DNA of 64,000 bases from Proteinivorax tanatarense. Lineage in GTDB: Bacteria; Bacillota; Proteinivoracia; Proteinivoracales; Proteinivoracaceae. The translations under genes and the position numbers were made by a program. Under the pieces are notes generated by a model, which was not told where the DNA came from, ran no database searches, and worked only from the letters and a program-made list of their open reading frames with translations. Below, in pieces: positions 46,660 through 56,479 of the stretch. Each line of letters begins with the position of its first letter. Position 1 is the stretch's first letter. Where the stretch lies: the NCBI RefSeq assembly GCF_040267685.1, contig NZ_CP158367.1:2976001-3040000 (forward strand), read 5' to 3'.

Positions 46660-48672
46660 ATGCAGCCATGCTTAGAAAACAAGCGAGGACCTATGAGAAT
46701 TAACACCATACTTAAGTCTTTTTTCTTTTTAGTTTTTGTTGGATTGGGTGCTACTTTTATAGGTTATAAAAATCATGTACTGCTGCACACGCTAGCTGAA
46801 CTATTCGCTATTATAATAGCTTTTACCATCACTGTAGTTTCCCTTTGCTCTTATTACGCCAATAAAAGTAACTTTATCGTTTTTTTAGGCATTGCCTATG
46901 CTTTTGTTGGGACTTTTGATTTGTTACATACTTTGGCTTTTGAAGGGGTGGGAGTCTTTCAACACTCATCAACAAATCTATCGGCCCAGTTCTGGTTAAT
47001 AGCTAGATATATAGAATCCCTATCTGTATTAATTATGCCCTTTTTGTTAAACAAAACGATTAAAGCTAACTATTTGTTTGCTGCTTATTTTACCTTAGCA
47101 CTTGGTTTACTGTTATCTATTTTTCGCTGGGATATATTCCCTACTACTTTCATCCCAGGAGAAGGTCTAACTACTTTTAAAATAGTAAGTGAATATATAA
47201 TATGTTCTATACTTATAATAGCCCTTGTTCAGCTAGTAAAAAGAAGAAAAACACTTAACAACAAGGTATATAAGTATTTTATTTTAGCCTATACTATCAC
47301 TATTGCTGCCGAAATTAGTTTAACTTTATTTGTGATTCCAAACGACTTCTTTTTCTGGCTCGGGCATGTTCTTAAAATAGCATCCTATTATTTTATCTAT
47401 AAAGCTGTTATCCAAAGTATTTTACATCTACCTCATCAAAAACTACAGGCTACCGCCAATAGGCTTGAGCTTGAAATTGAGGAGAGAAAACAACAGGAAA
47501 AGCTACGTAAAAGTATAGAAGATGATCTTGTTAAAACATCTAAAATAGAGTCAATTTCCATCTTGGCAGGAGGTATTGCTCACGATTTCAACAATCTTTT
47601 AACTATAATTATGGGACAGGCTTCTTTAACTAAAATGTATGTAAAAGATAATCCCAGAGCTACTAAAGCCTTTGATGAAATAGTTAAAACTACCAACCAA
47701 GCTACTGGACTAACTCAGCAGCTTTTAACTTTTACAAAGGGGGGAGAGCCAGTAAAGAAGGCTGTTGCCGTAGAAGAAGTAATAGAAGAGGCATTAAGTC
47801 TTGCATTATGTGGTTCAAACGTTATTTCTGAGTTTAAAAGCAAAGAGGATTTGCACCTAGTTGATCTGGACAAGGGACAATTCAAGCAGGTTCTTAACAA
47901 TCTCCTCATCAACGCCTGCCAAGCAATGCCAGAAGGTGGTCGAATCTCTGTAAAAGCTGAAAATTTATCCCTTTCTCAAGATGAGCTAAGTTATATACTT
48001 GATAAAGGAGAGTACATAAAAATATCAGTAGCTGATGAAGGAATAGGAATTTCCCAAGAAAACCTATATAAAGTTTTTGATCCCTTTTTCACTACCAAGG
48101 ATAAAGGAAATGGACTGGGTCTAGCCTCCTGTTTCTCTATTATCAAACGTCATAACGGACATATTTCTGTTAAATCAAAAGAAGGTAAGGGCACTACCTT
48201 TTTTATTTATTTGCCGGCATCCAAAAACACCGAAAACACCTCTGTCAGCAAAAAAACAAAGATATATAAGTCTTCAGGAAGTATCTTAGTTATGGATGAT
48301 GAAGAGGGTATCAGAAGTATTACAGCGAAAATGCTATCGGAGCTTGGATATGACCCTGTCTTTACAGTGGATGGAAAAGAGGCTTTTGATAAATATCAAG
48401 CGCAGCTTAATAAAGGAACCCCCTTTGATGTTGTATTACTAGACCTAACTATCCCAGGTGGCTACGGTGGGTCTGAGGCTGCAGAGAAAATTTTATCCCT
48501 CAATCCTAAAGCTAGGATTATACTTTCAAGTGGTTACTCCGATAAAAATATTAAAGAACATCTCTATCAAGGGACAGTATACTTTTTAAAAAAACCTTAC
48601 ACCTATGGACAGTTAAGAGAAACGTTAGAAAAAATCAAAAACTTTTCTTATCAAGATACCAGAGGTGCTTAG
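46660..48672 (+). CDS. Hybrid sensor histidine kinase with MASE3 membrane domain and C-terminal receiver
   Basis: 670 residues. About residues 18-245 form seven or eight hydrophobic helices, with a sequence pattern like MASE3 (FDLLHTLAFEGVGVF). A short coiled segment follows. HisKA has the phospho-acceptor in GGIAHDFNNLL (about 305). The HATPase has NLLINACQAMPEGG (N box), ADEGIGI and GNGLGLAS. The C-terminal receiver domain (about 545-665) has acidic residues MDDEE and phospho-Asp in VVLLDLTIPGG. No DNA-binding partner is encoded next to it, so the phosphorelay target is elsewhere. GGGAGGG lies upstream of the ATG. Confidence 0.92.
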   Translation: MQPCLENKRGPMRINTILKSFFFLVFVGLGATFIGYKNHVLLHTLAELFAIIIAFTITVVSLCSYYANKSNFIVFLGIAYAFVGTFDLLHTLAFEGVGVFQHSSTNLSAQFWLIARYIESLSVLIMPFLLNKTIKANYLFAAYFTLALGLLLSIFRWDIFPTTFIPGEGLTTFKIVSEYIICSILIIALVQLVKRRKTLNNKVYKYFILAYTITIAAEISLTLFVIPNDFFFWLGHVLKIASYYFIYKAVIQSILHLPHQKLQATANRLELEIEERKQQEKLRKSIEDDLVKTSKIESISILAGGIAHDFNNLLTIIMGQASLTKMYVKDNPRATKAFDEIVKTTNQATGLTQQLLTFTKGGEPVKKAVAVEEVIEEALSLALCGSNVISEFKSKEDLHLVDLDKGQFKQVLNNLLINACQAMPEGGRISVKAENLSLSQDELSYILDKGEYIKISVADEGIGISQENLYKVFDPFFTTKDKGNGLGLASCFSIIKRHNGHISVKSKEGKGTTFFIYLPASKNTENTSVSKKTKIYKSSGSILVMDDEEGIRSITAKMLSELGYDPVFTVDGKEAFDKYQAQLNKGTPFDVVLLDLTIPGGYGGSEAAEKILSLNPKARIILSSGYSDKNIKEHLYQGTVYFLKKPYTYGQLRETLEKIKNFSYQDTRGA

Positions 48673-48674
48673 GT

Positions 48675-48705
48675 AAAAAATGCAGCTTTTTAGCTGTGTT
48701 TTTTA
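48675..48705 (+). terminator. Terminator of the hybrid kinase gene
   Basis: The stem CAGCT/AGCTG with flanking A6 and T6 (AAAAAATGCAGCT...AGCTGTGTTTTTT) lies two bases after the kinase stop. Confidence 0.65.
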
Positions 48706-49300
48706 CAGCTAGGTTAGGTGTTAAAGGCTTACGTCGCCGAGGTTGTGTTATAACTCTAGGGGAGGAGTTGATGTCTGGAGCATTGCAAAAGCAGAAGTCA
48801 TTGCAAAAAACATCAGATAGTTTTATCCCAATCAGTTATCAATATGTACAACCCAAGCACAGGCATAACCACTGCGCAGGAAATTTTAAAACAGAGTAAG
48901 AGATGTTTAGACACTTTTGTGGCTACTGCTGGAACCGGAGAAATCCATTAGCGTTGCGGGCGAAATGTTAAAGATATATATACAGAATGTCAAAATGTAC
49001 GTATTGAGTCTAAAAAAATTCAGTTATAGCGGGAGGACATCCTGTCCCTCACAACTTTTTTATAGTCCATGTCCAGCTTTATCCTTAAAACTTTAAATAC
49101 AAGTGTTTTTGATATGATTATACATGTGACCGATGAGAAAGCAATTTAAACTAGTAAAAGTTTAGCCCACAAAGAAAGTTTTTTATGTGGCATCCGCTGG
49201 AGCTTCCACCTTTGTAGCTTAAATATGTCTAAAAAGCTAGGCCTAAGTAACAATCATAATCTGATTGGAAGAACGTTACTTAAGCACAGGACTACTATAA
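48706..49300 (+). pseudogene. cysK: Decayed cysteine synthase (CysK) pseudogene
   Basis: In three reading frames I can trace the C-terminal two-thirds of an O-acetylserine sulfhydrylase, in the right order. GCVITLGEELMSGAL and SFIP come first (frame of 48696). Then YNPSTGITTAQEIL and DTFVATAGTG (+1 frame), VAGEML and VKMYVLSLKK (+2), LKTLNTSVFDMIIHVTDEKAI and LAHKESFLCGI (+1), and finally LEERYLSTGLL-stop (+2) ending at 49300. At least four frameshifts and in-frame stops (for example after DEKAI, and TGA before LEERY) are visible. The N-terminal part with the PLP lysine is missing. The original terminator is still intact. No product is expected. Confidence 0.85.
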
Positions 49301-49343
49301 AGTAAGGACTGAGACAATAAAAAGAGTCTCAGTCCTTACTTTA
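49298..49343 (+). terminator. Intact terminator downstream of the cysK relic
   Basis: The arms TAAAGTAAGGACTGAGAC and GTCTCAGTCCTTACTTTA form a long perfect stem directly after the relic's final stop codon. It also shields the following gene. Confidence 0.88.
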
Positions 49344-49415
49344 TTATAGGGTTTATTTATTTGGGGTATACTATGTTTTAGTTCTTAACTTACAATAATT
49401 TATAGGGTGATAAAA

Positions 49416-50894
49416 ATGGGTAAAAAAGTCATTGTTATAGGCGCTGGGATCGCTGGTCTTTCAACTGCCGCAAGACTTTTAAGTAAAGGATATAAGGTAG
49501 TTATTTTAGAAAAAAATAAACATATCGGCGGCAAAGTGACAAGTATCTCTTCAAACGGATTTAACTTTGATTTAACAGCCTCTATTTTGATGAATCCGCA
49601 AAATTATAAAAGCTTGTTTGAAGATTTGGGAAAGAAATACCAAGATTATTTTACCCTCCAAAAGATAGAACCTAATTATAGAGTGTTTTATGAAGATAAA
49701 ACCCACATTGATTTTTCCACCGACTTTACTTCACTACTAAAAACCGTAGAAGCGGTTTCTTTTAAAGACTCCCTTGGCTATATTAAGTTTTTATCCCATG
49801 GTTATAACAGGTATTTATTGGCTAATAAGACCTTTTTTCAAAAAACACAGCAGCAAATAAGCGATTCTTTCAGTCCTCTATCTTTGGCCATTGCTTTAAA
49901 GCTAATGCCACAAACTTCCTCTTATAACCATATTTCTAAGTTTATCCAAAGTCCCAAGATTAAAGATTTTTTAACCTTTCAAGCCTTTTTTACCGGACTA
50001 TCTCCATACAAGGGACCCTGTATACATAGTTTATTATCTATTATTCCACAAGCATATGGACTTTGGTATGTTCCAGGTGGCATGTACTCTTTTGTTAAAG
50101 CTTTGGAAAAGGTGGTAAAAGAGCTAGGCGGTGTTATACAGACTGAGACTGAAGTAAAAGAGATTCTGATTGTAAAGGGTAAAGCAATCGGCGTCAAAAC
50201 CGACAAATCCATTACACAAGGGGACTTAGTAGTTTGTAGTGGAGAATATGGGTACGCCGTTCAAAACATAGTGCCACCGTCACCGAAGTTACCTAAAATC
50301 GATAGTTTAGATTACAGCTGTTCTGCTTATGTCCTAAATCTAGGTATAAATAAAAAGCTGCCCCAGTTAGCTGTGCATAACTTCTACCTAGGGGAAAACT
50401 TTAAAAAAAATATAGAATGTATTTTTAAGGGAATTCTACCTGCTAACCCCTCCTTATATATCTATTGTCCCAGCGTTCTCGATAAAGAGAGGGCCCCGCA
50501 GGGAAGCGAAACTATAAATGTTATCGCTAGAGTCCCTAACCTTAAAAGCAAACCTTATTGGGATAGTAGGACCATTAGGTTATTAGAACACAGAGTTATA
50601 AGAAACCTCAAAAAAATCAGTGGACTAGCAGATATAGATAAACATATAGTTTACAAGAACCTTACTCAACCAAAAGACTTTGAAACAACCTGGAATTGTT
50701 ATAAGGGAGCTGCTTTTGGCATAGGTCCAACAGTTTCTCAAACTAACTATCTACGTCCCCATTTTAAGTCTCCCTCTGCCGATAATCTTTATTTTGTTGG
50801 GGACTCGTTACACCCTGGTGTAGGGATATCTATGGTGTTGCTAAGCAGTAAGCATTTAATTCATGAACTTGAACATCAAAATACAACTAATTAG
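49416..50894 (+). CDS. CrtI-like phytoene desaturase-family FAD oxidoreductase
   Basis: 492 residues from ATG 49416 (AGGGTGAT upstream). N-terminal dinucleotide fold GAGIAGLSTAARLLSKGYKV followed by LEKNKHIGGK, and the C-terminal family signature YFVGDSLHPGVGISMVLLSSK. Relatives desaturate, isomerise or saturate carotenoids and other polyprenoids. No phytoene synthase or other carotenoid gene is present, so the substrate is open; in an anaerobe an isomerase or retinol-saturase-like reaction is possible. Its stop overlaps the stop of the convergent capA-like gene. Confidence 0.85.
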   Translation: MGKKVIVIGAGIAGLSTAARLLSKGYKVVILEKNKHIGGKVTSISSNGFNFDLTASILMNPQNYKSLFEDLGKKYQDYFTLQKIEPNYRVFYEDKTHIDFSTDFTSLLKTVEAVSFKDSLGYIKFLSHGYNRYLLANKTFFQKTQQQISDSFSPLSLAIALKLMPQTSSYNHISKFIQSPKIKDFLTFQAFFTGLSPYKGPCIHSLLSIIPQAYGLWYVPGGMYSFVKALEKVVKELGGVIQTETEVKEILIVKGKAIGVKTDKSITQGDLVVCSGEYGYAVQNIVPPSPKLPKIDSLDYSCSAYVLNLGINKKLPQLAVHNFYLGENFKKNIECIFKGILPANPSLYIYCPSVLDKERAPQGSETINVIARVPNLKSKPYWDSRTIRLLEHRVIRNLKKISGLADIDKHIVYKNLTQPKDFETTWNCYKGAAFGIGPTVSQTNYLRPHFKSPSADNLYFVGDSLHPGVGISMVLLSSKHLIHELEHQNTTN

Positions 50895-52170
50895 CAACAG
50901 GTAGTGTGTATTCTGAGTCTAAAAAAACATTTTTTATGTTTTCTCCTAAAACATGTTCCACCGTAGTTGTTTTTGACTGTTTTGCTCTTTTTAAAGCTTG
51001 TCCTGTTAGATTGAACTTTTCTGGAGAGCTAACAGCTTCTGTAAGGGGAATTATTTCATACACATATTTCCCTTCCTTTAAATAACGATTAACCCATGTT
51101 GGTATAATAGTTACTGACTCAATCTCAATTTTATTTTTTGATACATCCTTTGTAATATTAACATTAACAATTAAACCATCTTCAGTATACCTGTTTTCCA
51201 ATGTTTCATATCTTTGATTGGAAATAAAGTTCCCCATAGAATAAACTACTAAAGTTTCATGCTCTCCATCTGTTGATTCATACCATTGAATTGGTTGTAC
51301 CACATGTGGATGACTGCCAAAAATAATATCTACACCGCTATCAGCTAACGACTGTGAGATCTTTTGTTGATAAGAGTTAGGTTCTCTATGATATTCACTA
51401 CCCCAGTGCATGTAAAAAATTATAACTTCTGCACCTTCCTCTTCCATCTTCTCAACTCTCTGCACCATTGTTTTAAGATCTTCATCTAAATTTTGATAGC
51501 TAAAACTATCTATAAGGGGCTCTACAGTGTGTGGTATTGTTATTCCGTTTATCGTCCGATGTCCATTAACTATAGGTGTTTCATATGTGTAAGCAGAAAC
51601 ACCTACTTTAATTCCATCTACGTCGAAAATCTCATAACTCTTTTCCTCTTTGCTCCTTCTAGTCCCGATAGAAGCTAACCCTTTTTTCTCCAAAACATCT
51701 AGTGTTCGTAACATACCAGACTTGCCGGTGTCATAGGTATGATTATTTGACGTCGATATTCCATGAAAACCCGCTTTAAAAAGCCCTTCTGCCAGTTCAT
51801 CTGGGGCATTAAAAAGAGGAAATCCAGAATAACCCCTTTCGTGTCCTGCCAGAGTTGTTTCTAAATTTGCCAACGCTAAATCCGAGTCTTGGATATGAGG
51901 TTTAATATATTTAAAATTGTTGTTAAAATCATATTCTCCAGTACCTTGATCATATTGGGCGTTAATTTGAGGTTGATGTGCCATTACATCCCCAACAGCA
52001 CTTATCTGTATCGTAACTGGTTCTGGCAGCTCAGGTTTATTATCATCTTTATTTTCTACAGTTTTTTCTTCTTTATCTTCCTTTGGTTCATCTACATTTA
52101 CATCAGTAGTGCATGCGGATAACAAGAAAACGCATATAACTACAAATGTTATATTTAGTATTTTTTTCAC
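50887..52170 (-). CDS. CapA-family metallophosphatase-like lipoprotein
   Basis: 427 residues. Signal peptide with lipobox LLSAC (Cys19), then an acidic Lys/Glu linker. The CapA/PGA_cap domain shows SAVGDVMAH, ALANLETTLAG, GISTSNNHTYDTG, YMHWGSEYHREP and FGSHPHVVQP, a calcineurin-like fold with the expected Asp, Asn and His residues. Homologues act in poly-gamma-glutamate export or capsule formation, but without capB/capC nearby the role is unclear. Start: GTG with AGGAGGT 10 bases upstream. Confidence 0.9.
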   Translation of the reverse strand: MKKILNITFVVICVFLLSACTTDVNVDEPKEDKEEKTVENKDDNKPELPEPVTIQISAVGDVMAHQPQINAQYDQGTGEYDFNNNFKYIKPHIQDSDLALANLETTLAGHERGYSGFPLFNAPDELAEGLFKAGFHGISTSNNHTYDTGKSGMLRTLDVLEKKGLASIGTRRSKEEKSYEIFDVDGIKVGVSAYTYETPIVNGHRTINGITIPHTVEPLIDSFSYQNLDEDLKTMVQRVEKMEEEGAEVIIFYMHWGSEYHREPNSYQQKISQSLADSGVDIIFGSHPHVVQPIQWYESTDGEHETLVVYSMGNFISNQRYETLENRYTEDGLIVNVNITKDVSKNKIEIESVTIIPTWVNRYLKEGKYVYEIIPLTEAVSSPEKFNLTGQALKRAKQSKTTTVEHVLGENIKNVFLDSEYTLPVAN

Positions 52171-52382
52171 TTCAACGTCTACCTCCTACACTTTTTTTTT
52201 AAAGACGGTTCAAAAACTCCAGACTTTCTTAATTCGGAAATCATTTTGCTATTACCTATATTATCTTTATTATAGCATTTATACATAAAAAATGGCTTAG
52301 CTTTCTTATTTCTTTATAAAGTTGGGTTTTTTATATATAATATTAAGTAAGCTACTAACAAATAAAAGGAGTGCCAAAATTT

Positions 52383-52655
52383 ATGACTTATAATTTAAAA
52401 GATTTAAAGGAAAAACACAGAAAAAATAAAGATACTATAAGCTTAACACTACACAATAATAAAGAAGTAAAGTGTGATGTTTTGTCAATTTTTACTGTAA
52501 AAAATAAAGAGTACATAGCTGTTTTACCAAAGAAGTCTGAAACCGTCTTACTCTATCGCTACAACGAAAGAAATTACAGCCCTGTTTTAACTAATATCGA
52601 GGATAGCAGAGAGTATGCCTTGGTTTCTCACAGGTTTATGAAACTTAATCAATAA
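52383..52655 (+). CDS. DUF1292-like small protein
   Basis: 90 residues from ATG 52383 (AAAGGAG 11 bases upstream; GTG 52371 is in frame). Small, basic and beta-rich, with a central VLSIFTVKNKEYIAVLPKK strand pair resembling DUF1292 proteins, which are widespread in Firmicutes and have no known function. No signal peptide. It is followed by a bidirectional terminator. Confidence 0.65.
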   Translation: MTYNLKDLKEKHRKNKDTISLTLHNNKEVKCDVLSIFTVKNKEYIAVLPKKSETVLLYRYNERNYSPVLTNIEDSREYALVSHRFMKLNQ

Positions 52656-52684
52656 CATGTTATTACAGTCAGCAAATTTGCGAT

Positions 52685-52728
52685 AAAAAAAGTGTGAGCA
52701 CCTATCATGGTGACCCACACTTTTTTTA
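52685..52728. terminator. Bidirectional terminator between the DUF1292 gene and fbpC
   Basis: AAAAAAAGTGTG...CACC-tatcat-GGTG...CACACTTTTTTT gives a two-part stem with A7 and T7 flanks between the convergent genes. Confidence 0.85.
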
Positions 52729-53775
52729 TTATACCACAGCCACAAAATCTGGCAGAACTCGAAAGCGAACTATATCTCCATCATTAACTATTTCATCTGG
52801 ATGAAAGTGCATCAGTAGACTTTGTTTTGTGCCATTACCTAAATCAACTTCAATTTTCGCATCAATATTTTGTCCTGTATAAATAGTATCTAACACCCTT
52901 CCTTCAAATGGTCCGTTTTCATCTTTTTTTATACTCCCAGGGCGTATAGATACATAGACCTGCTCTTTTGCTTTTATATTAGGAGTATTCCTACAAGGAA
53001 TGGTTCCAAAGCTTGTAGCCACACAAGCTTCACCTTCAACCACAACACCCTTTAAAATGTTAGTTTCACCCACAAAATTTGCTACAAACTTGTTTGCAGG
53101 GTTTTGATAAATTTCCCGTGGAGTACCATTTTGTTGAATAACTCCATCCTTTATGACCACAATTCTATCAGAAATTGCAAGAGCATCTTTTTGATCATGA
53201 GATACCAGCACTGCGGTGGCCCCAGCTTCTTTAATTATTCGCTTTACTTCCAAGCGCATCTGTACTCTCAAATCAGCATCTAAAGAACTAAAAGGCTCAT
53301 CTAATAAAACCACAACTGGCCTACGAGCCAATGCTCTTGCAAGAGCAACCCTTTGCTGTTGACCTCCTGAAAGCTCATGGGGGTATCTTTTTGCAAGTTC
53401 TGATAACCCCACAAGTTCCAATACTTCCTTAACTCTTTTGGTTCGATCTTTACTTTTGTAACCAAACCCAACATTATTAAAAACATCTAAGTGAGGAAAA
53501 AGGGCAAAATCCTGAAATACCATCCCTACACCCCTGTTTTCAGGGGGGACCCACTTGGACTTATCGCTAACAAGGTTTTCAGCTAGTGATATACTACCAC
53601 TGTCTGTTCTTTCAAATCCTGCTATTAATCTCAGAGTAGTAGATTTACCACAACCGCTAGGTCCTAATAAAGTTATGATATCACCCTGTTTTACTGACAA
53701 GTTGATATCATTAACAGCTGGTTTGTTGGTTCCAAGATAAGTTTTTGACACTGATTTCAATTGTATAGCATTCAT
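52729..53775 (-). CDS. fbpC: Fe(III)-type ABC transporter ATPase
   Basis: 348 residues. Walker A GPSGCGKST, Q-loop FQDFALFPHL, signature LSGGQQQRVALARAL, Walker B VVLLDEPFSSLD, H-loop VSHDQ. A C-terminal TOBE-like domain (about 240-348) is typical of the FbpC/PotA/MalK group. It lies 12 bp after the permease gene, as the last gene of the operon. The substrate assignment rests on the binding protein. Confidence 0.9.
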   Translation of the reverse strand: MNAIQLKSVSKTYLGTNKPAVNDINLSVKQGDIITLLGPSGCGKSTTLRLIAGFERTDSGSISLAENLVSDKSKWVPPENRGVGMVFQDFALFPHLDVFNNVGFGYKSKDRTKRVKEVLELVGLSELAKRYPHELSGGQQQRVALARALARRPVVVLLDEPFSSLDADLRVQMRLEVKRIIKEAGATAVLVSHDQKDALAISDRIVVIKDGVIQQNGTPREIYQNPANKFVANFVGETNILKGVVVEGEACVATSFGTIPCRNTPNIKAKEQVYVSIRPGSIKKDENGPFEGRVLDTIYTGQNIDAKIEVDLGNGTKQSLLMHFHPDEIVNDGDIVRFRVLPDFVAVV

Positions 53776-53787
53776 TTTATCACCATC

Positions 53788-55434
53788 CTAGTATTTGCTT
53801 AACATCCACCTAAGTGGTATTAATGAAACAGCTATTATTATAAGAGCAGCTGGAGCTGCCATATGATATATAGCTTCCGTTGCCTCTATCCACACCCGAA
53901 CAGATAGTGTGTCAAATCCAGGTGGTCTTAAAGCTAAAGTTGCAGGCAGCTCTTTTAAGGACGATACAAACACCAGAGCACCTCCGGCTAAAATCCCAGG
54001 TAAGATTTGTGGAATAATAACCTTAAATAACACTTGCCATGATGGAAGCCCAAGACTCCTGGCTGATTCATCCATCTTAGGAGAAACCAAGCTTAGGCTA
54101 GACTCACCTGATTGCATAGCTTGTGGCATAAAGCGTATTATATAAGCAATTGCAACTGCCATATAGGTATTGTACAACCAAGGTATATGCTGGCTAAACA
54201 CAAAAATAAGTCCCAAAGCCACTATAACACCAGGCAAAGCATAGCCAGAGTAACTAAGTTTATCAATCACAGTTGTTATAATTGAAGGGTATCTAGATTT
54301 TAAGTAAATAATTGGAACTGAAAGGATCATGCTCACCAATGCTGCTATAGATGAAACTTTCAAGGAATTTAAAGCAAACCCCCAAAATCTATAATCTAGC
54401 GCTCCCTCAGCTATGCCCAGCCTTGCCCAGTATAATAATACCGCGATAGGTAATACCACAGACATTATAAATATCAAACTTGTCAATATAAGTGCCGGCC
54501 ACTTGAACTTACCTAAAGGCAAAATATCAGGTTTCTTATGGGAGTTAGCTGATTGGTAATATTTTCTCTTTTTCTTTCCTTTTGACTCTAACCACAGTAT
54601 AGCAACTGTTAACCCAATTAACATTACGCTAAGCACAGTAGCTGAAACATTATCAAAGCCTCCAATTTGATAATATATTGCAGCGGTAAAAGTGTTATAG
54701 CGAAGCATTGCTATTGCCCCAAAATCTGATAATACATAAAGGGCAATCAGTATTGCTCCTGCACCGATAGCGGGGCGCAAAAAAGGAAGGTTTACCTTCC
54801 AAAAAATTTCAGCTGTATTCATCCCTAACGATCTTGCGGCATCTTCAAAGTTTCTGTTCATTTTTTTTAGTGATGAACTGGTTATTAAAAAAACATAAGG
54901 ATACGTAAACATCGTCAACACAAACACTACACCCCAAAAAGAATAAATATCAAATGGAGACTGTCCTAATACATCCCTAAACCAGCCTGCCGGCCCAAAA
55001 ATAGAAATGTACGCAACAGCACCGACATAAGGTGGTATCACAAGAGGCAAAGCTAATATCCACCTCCACATCTTTCTACCAGGCAAATCACAACGTTGGA
55101 CCAGCCAAGCTAGTATAACCCCTATCGTTACTGCCATAAATGTGACTACAAATGTAAGACTTAATGTGTTCCATAAAAGGCCTGGCACCCGATCATCTAA
55201 AAGTCTTAACCACCTATCAGCCCCTGCAAACAACGAGTTTATCACTACATAAATTATAGGAAAGGCCATAACAATCGAGATACCTAACCCTAAAACCAAA
55301 AGCACCCAACCAGGACTTTCTCCATACCAAATATTAGTCCATATCCTTTGAAGAAAAAGCTTAAAGGCTCGAAGGAAACTTCGAACCTTTACATCTTCAA
55401 CTAACTGGTGTATTTTTAGTCGTAAATTGTCCAT
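53788..55434 (-). CDS. fbpB: Fe(III)-type ABC transporter permease (two fused permease units)
   Basis: 548 residues, about twelve membrane helices. Two binding-protein-dependent permease halves, each with the EAA-type cytoplasmic loop: NFEDAARSLGMNTAEIFWKVNLPFLRPAI near 205-230 and MDESARSLGLPSWQVLFKVIIPQILPGI near 460-485. This is the usual FbpB architecture. The N-terminal ~35 residues are cytoplasmic and charged. The gene starts 10 bp after fbpA. Confidence 0.92.
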   Translation of the reverse strand: MDNLRLKIHQLVEDVKVRSFLRAFKLFLQRIWTNIWYGESPGWVLLVLGLGISIVMAFPIIYVVINSLFAGADRWLRLLDDRVPGLLWNTLSLTFVVTFMAVTIGVILAWLVQRCDLPGRKMWRWILALPLVIPPYVGAVAYISIFGPAGWFRDVLGQSPFDIYSFWGVVFVLTMFTYPYVFLITSSSLKKMNRNFEDAARSLGMNTAEIFWKVNLPFLRPAIGAGAILIALYVLSDFGAIAMLRYNTFTAAIYYQIGGFDNVSATVLSVMLIGLTVAILWLESKGKKKRKYYQSANSHKKPDILPLGKFKWPALILTSLIFIMSVVLPIAVLLYWARLGIAEGALDYRFWGFALNSLKVSSIAALVSMILSVPIIYLKSRYPSIITTVIDKLSYSGYALPGVIVALGLIFVFSQHIPWLYNTYMAVAIAYIIRFMPQAMQSGESSLSLVSPKMDESARSLGLPSWQVLFKVIIPQILPGILAGGALVFVSSLKELPATLALRPPGFDTLSVRVWIEATEAIYHMAAPAALIIIAVSLIPLRWMLSKY

Positions 55435-55444
55435 CTTATCTCTC

Positions 55445-56479
55445 CTATCTAATCTCTAAATCTAGACCAGATTTTTCTATCAACTCTCTTGTATCTTCCC
55501 AAACTTCACCTAGCTTACCCAGAGGCATATCATGAGTTTTATAATCGTCTATTCTGGCAGCCTCATCAATGGCCTCAACTTCAGGGTTTATTGGAACTTC
55601 AAGTGAATTATAAGAAAATTCTCTTTGATTTTCCGGTACCAAAATCCACTCTAAAAATTTCTTGGCATTCTCATCATTAGGTGCTCCATTTATCAAACCA
55701 ACACCAGCCGCATTTACAACTGCTCCCATTCCATCTGCACCCTGGTCAGGGTAAATTACTCCTACATTGTTATTTGATGGTTCTCTTAGCTGTTGATGAA
55801 AGTAGTAATTATTGACAAGGCCAAACTTAAACTCACCTGCTCCGACAGCTCTTCTAATATCCCCATGACCTTGCATTATCCCACCAGCATTTTTCTTCAC
55901 CTTTTCAATCCATACAGATGTCTTTTCATCGCCCCACTCATTTCTAAGCGCAGAAATATGGCCAATCATACCTCCGTTACCGCCACGAGTAATTGCAAAT
56001 TGACCTTCGTATTTAGCTTCTGTTAACTCCCAAATACTTTTGGGTAAATCTTCTTCTAATACAAGATCTTTATTATACATTAACACCCGTGTACGAGCTG
56101 AAAGGGCAAACCAAGAATCATCCACTGCTCTATACATTTCATCAATAGAATCAAGTCCTTTAGGCTGATGACTTTGTAAATACCCTTCTAACCTAAGATG
56201 TTCTAAAGCTCCTACATCATTAGATATAAAAATATCGGCGTGAGCATTATCGCCTTCCTCTTTTATTCTATTTACAGCGGCATTACCAGCATGTAAGCTT
56301 TTTACCTTAATCCCAGTATCTTCTTCAAACTTATTTAATAAATCATCTACGAACCTTTCATTCCTAGCTGAATAAACAACTAATTCATTACCATCTTCGC
56401 TACTACACCCTGTTAATAAAAAAGAACCTAACACTAAAGCTACTACTAGAGTTACTGTAATTTTTGTCTTTGTTTTCAT
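55445..56479 (-). CDS. fbpA: Fe(III)-type ABC transporter binding lipoprotein
   Basis: 344 residues. Lipobox LLTGC (Cys25). ELVVYSARNERFVDDLL and FEEDTGIKV at the start of the mature protein, and the tandem-tyrosine iron ligand segment LVNNYYFHQ near 218. These match the ferric-binding FbpA/FutA cluster of family 1 binding proteins. Other members of this fold bind thiamine, spermidine or phosphonates, but the YY motif favours ferric iron. It is first of the fbpABC operon and has its own promoter and operator. Confidence 0.9.
   Translation of the reverse strand: MKTKTKITVTLVVALVLGSFLLTGCSSEDGNELVVYSARNERFVDDLLNKFEEDTGIKVKSLHAGNAAVNRIKEEGDNAHADIFISNDVGALEHLRLEGYLQSHQPKGLDSIDEMYRAVDDSWFALSARTRVLMYNKDLVLEEDLPKSIWELTEAKYEGQFAITRGGNGGMIGHISALRNEWGDEKTSVWIEKVKKNAGGIMQGHGDIRRAVGAGEFKFGLVNNYYFHQQLREPSNNNVGVIYPDQGADGMGAVVNAAGVGLINGAPNDENAKKFLEWILVPENQREFSYNSLEVPINPEVEAIDEAARIDDYKTHDMPLGKLGEVWEDTRELIEKSGLDLEIR

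Noticed and set aside
48696-48899. A 67-codon plus-strand open frame as a small gene
   Set aside because: It is one frame of the cysK relic: its residues align to CysK and the similarity continues in the next frame.
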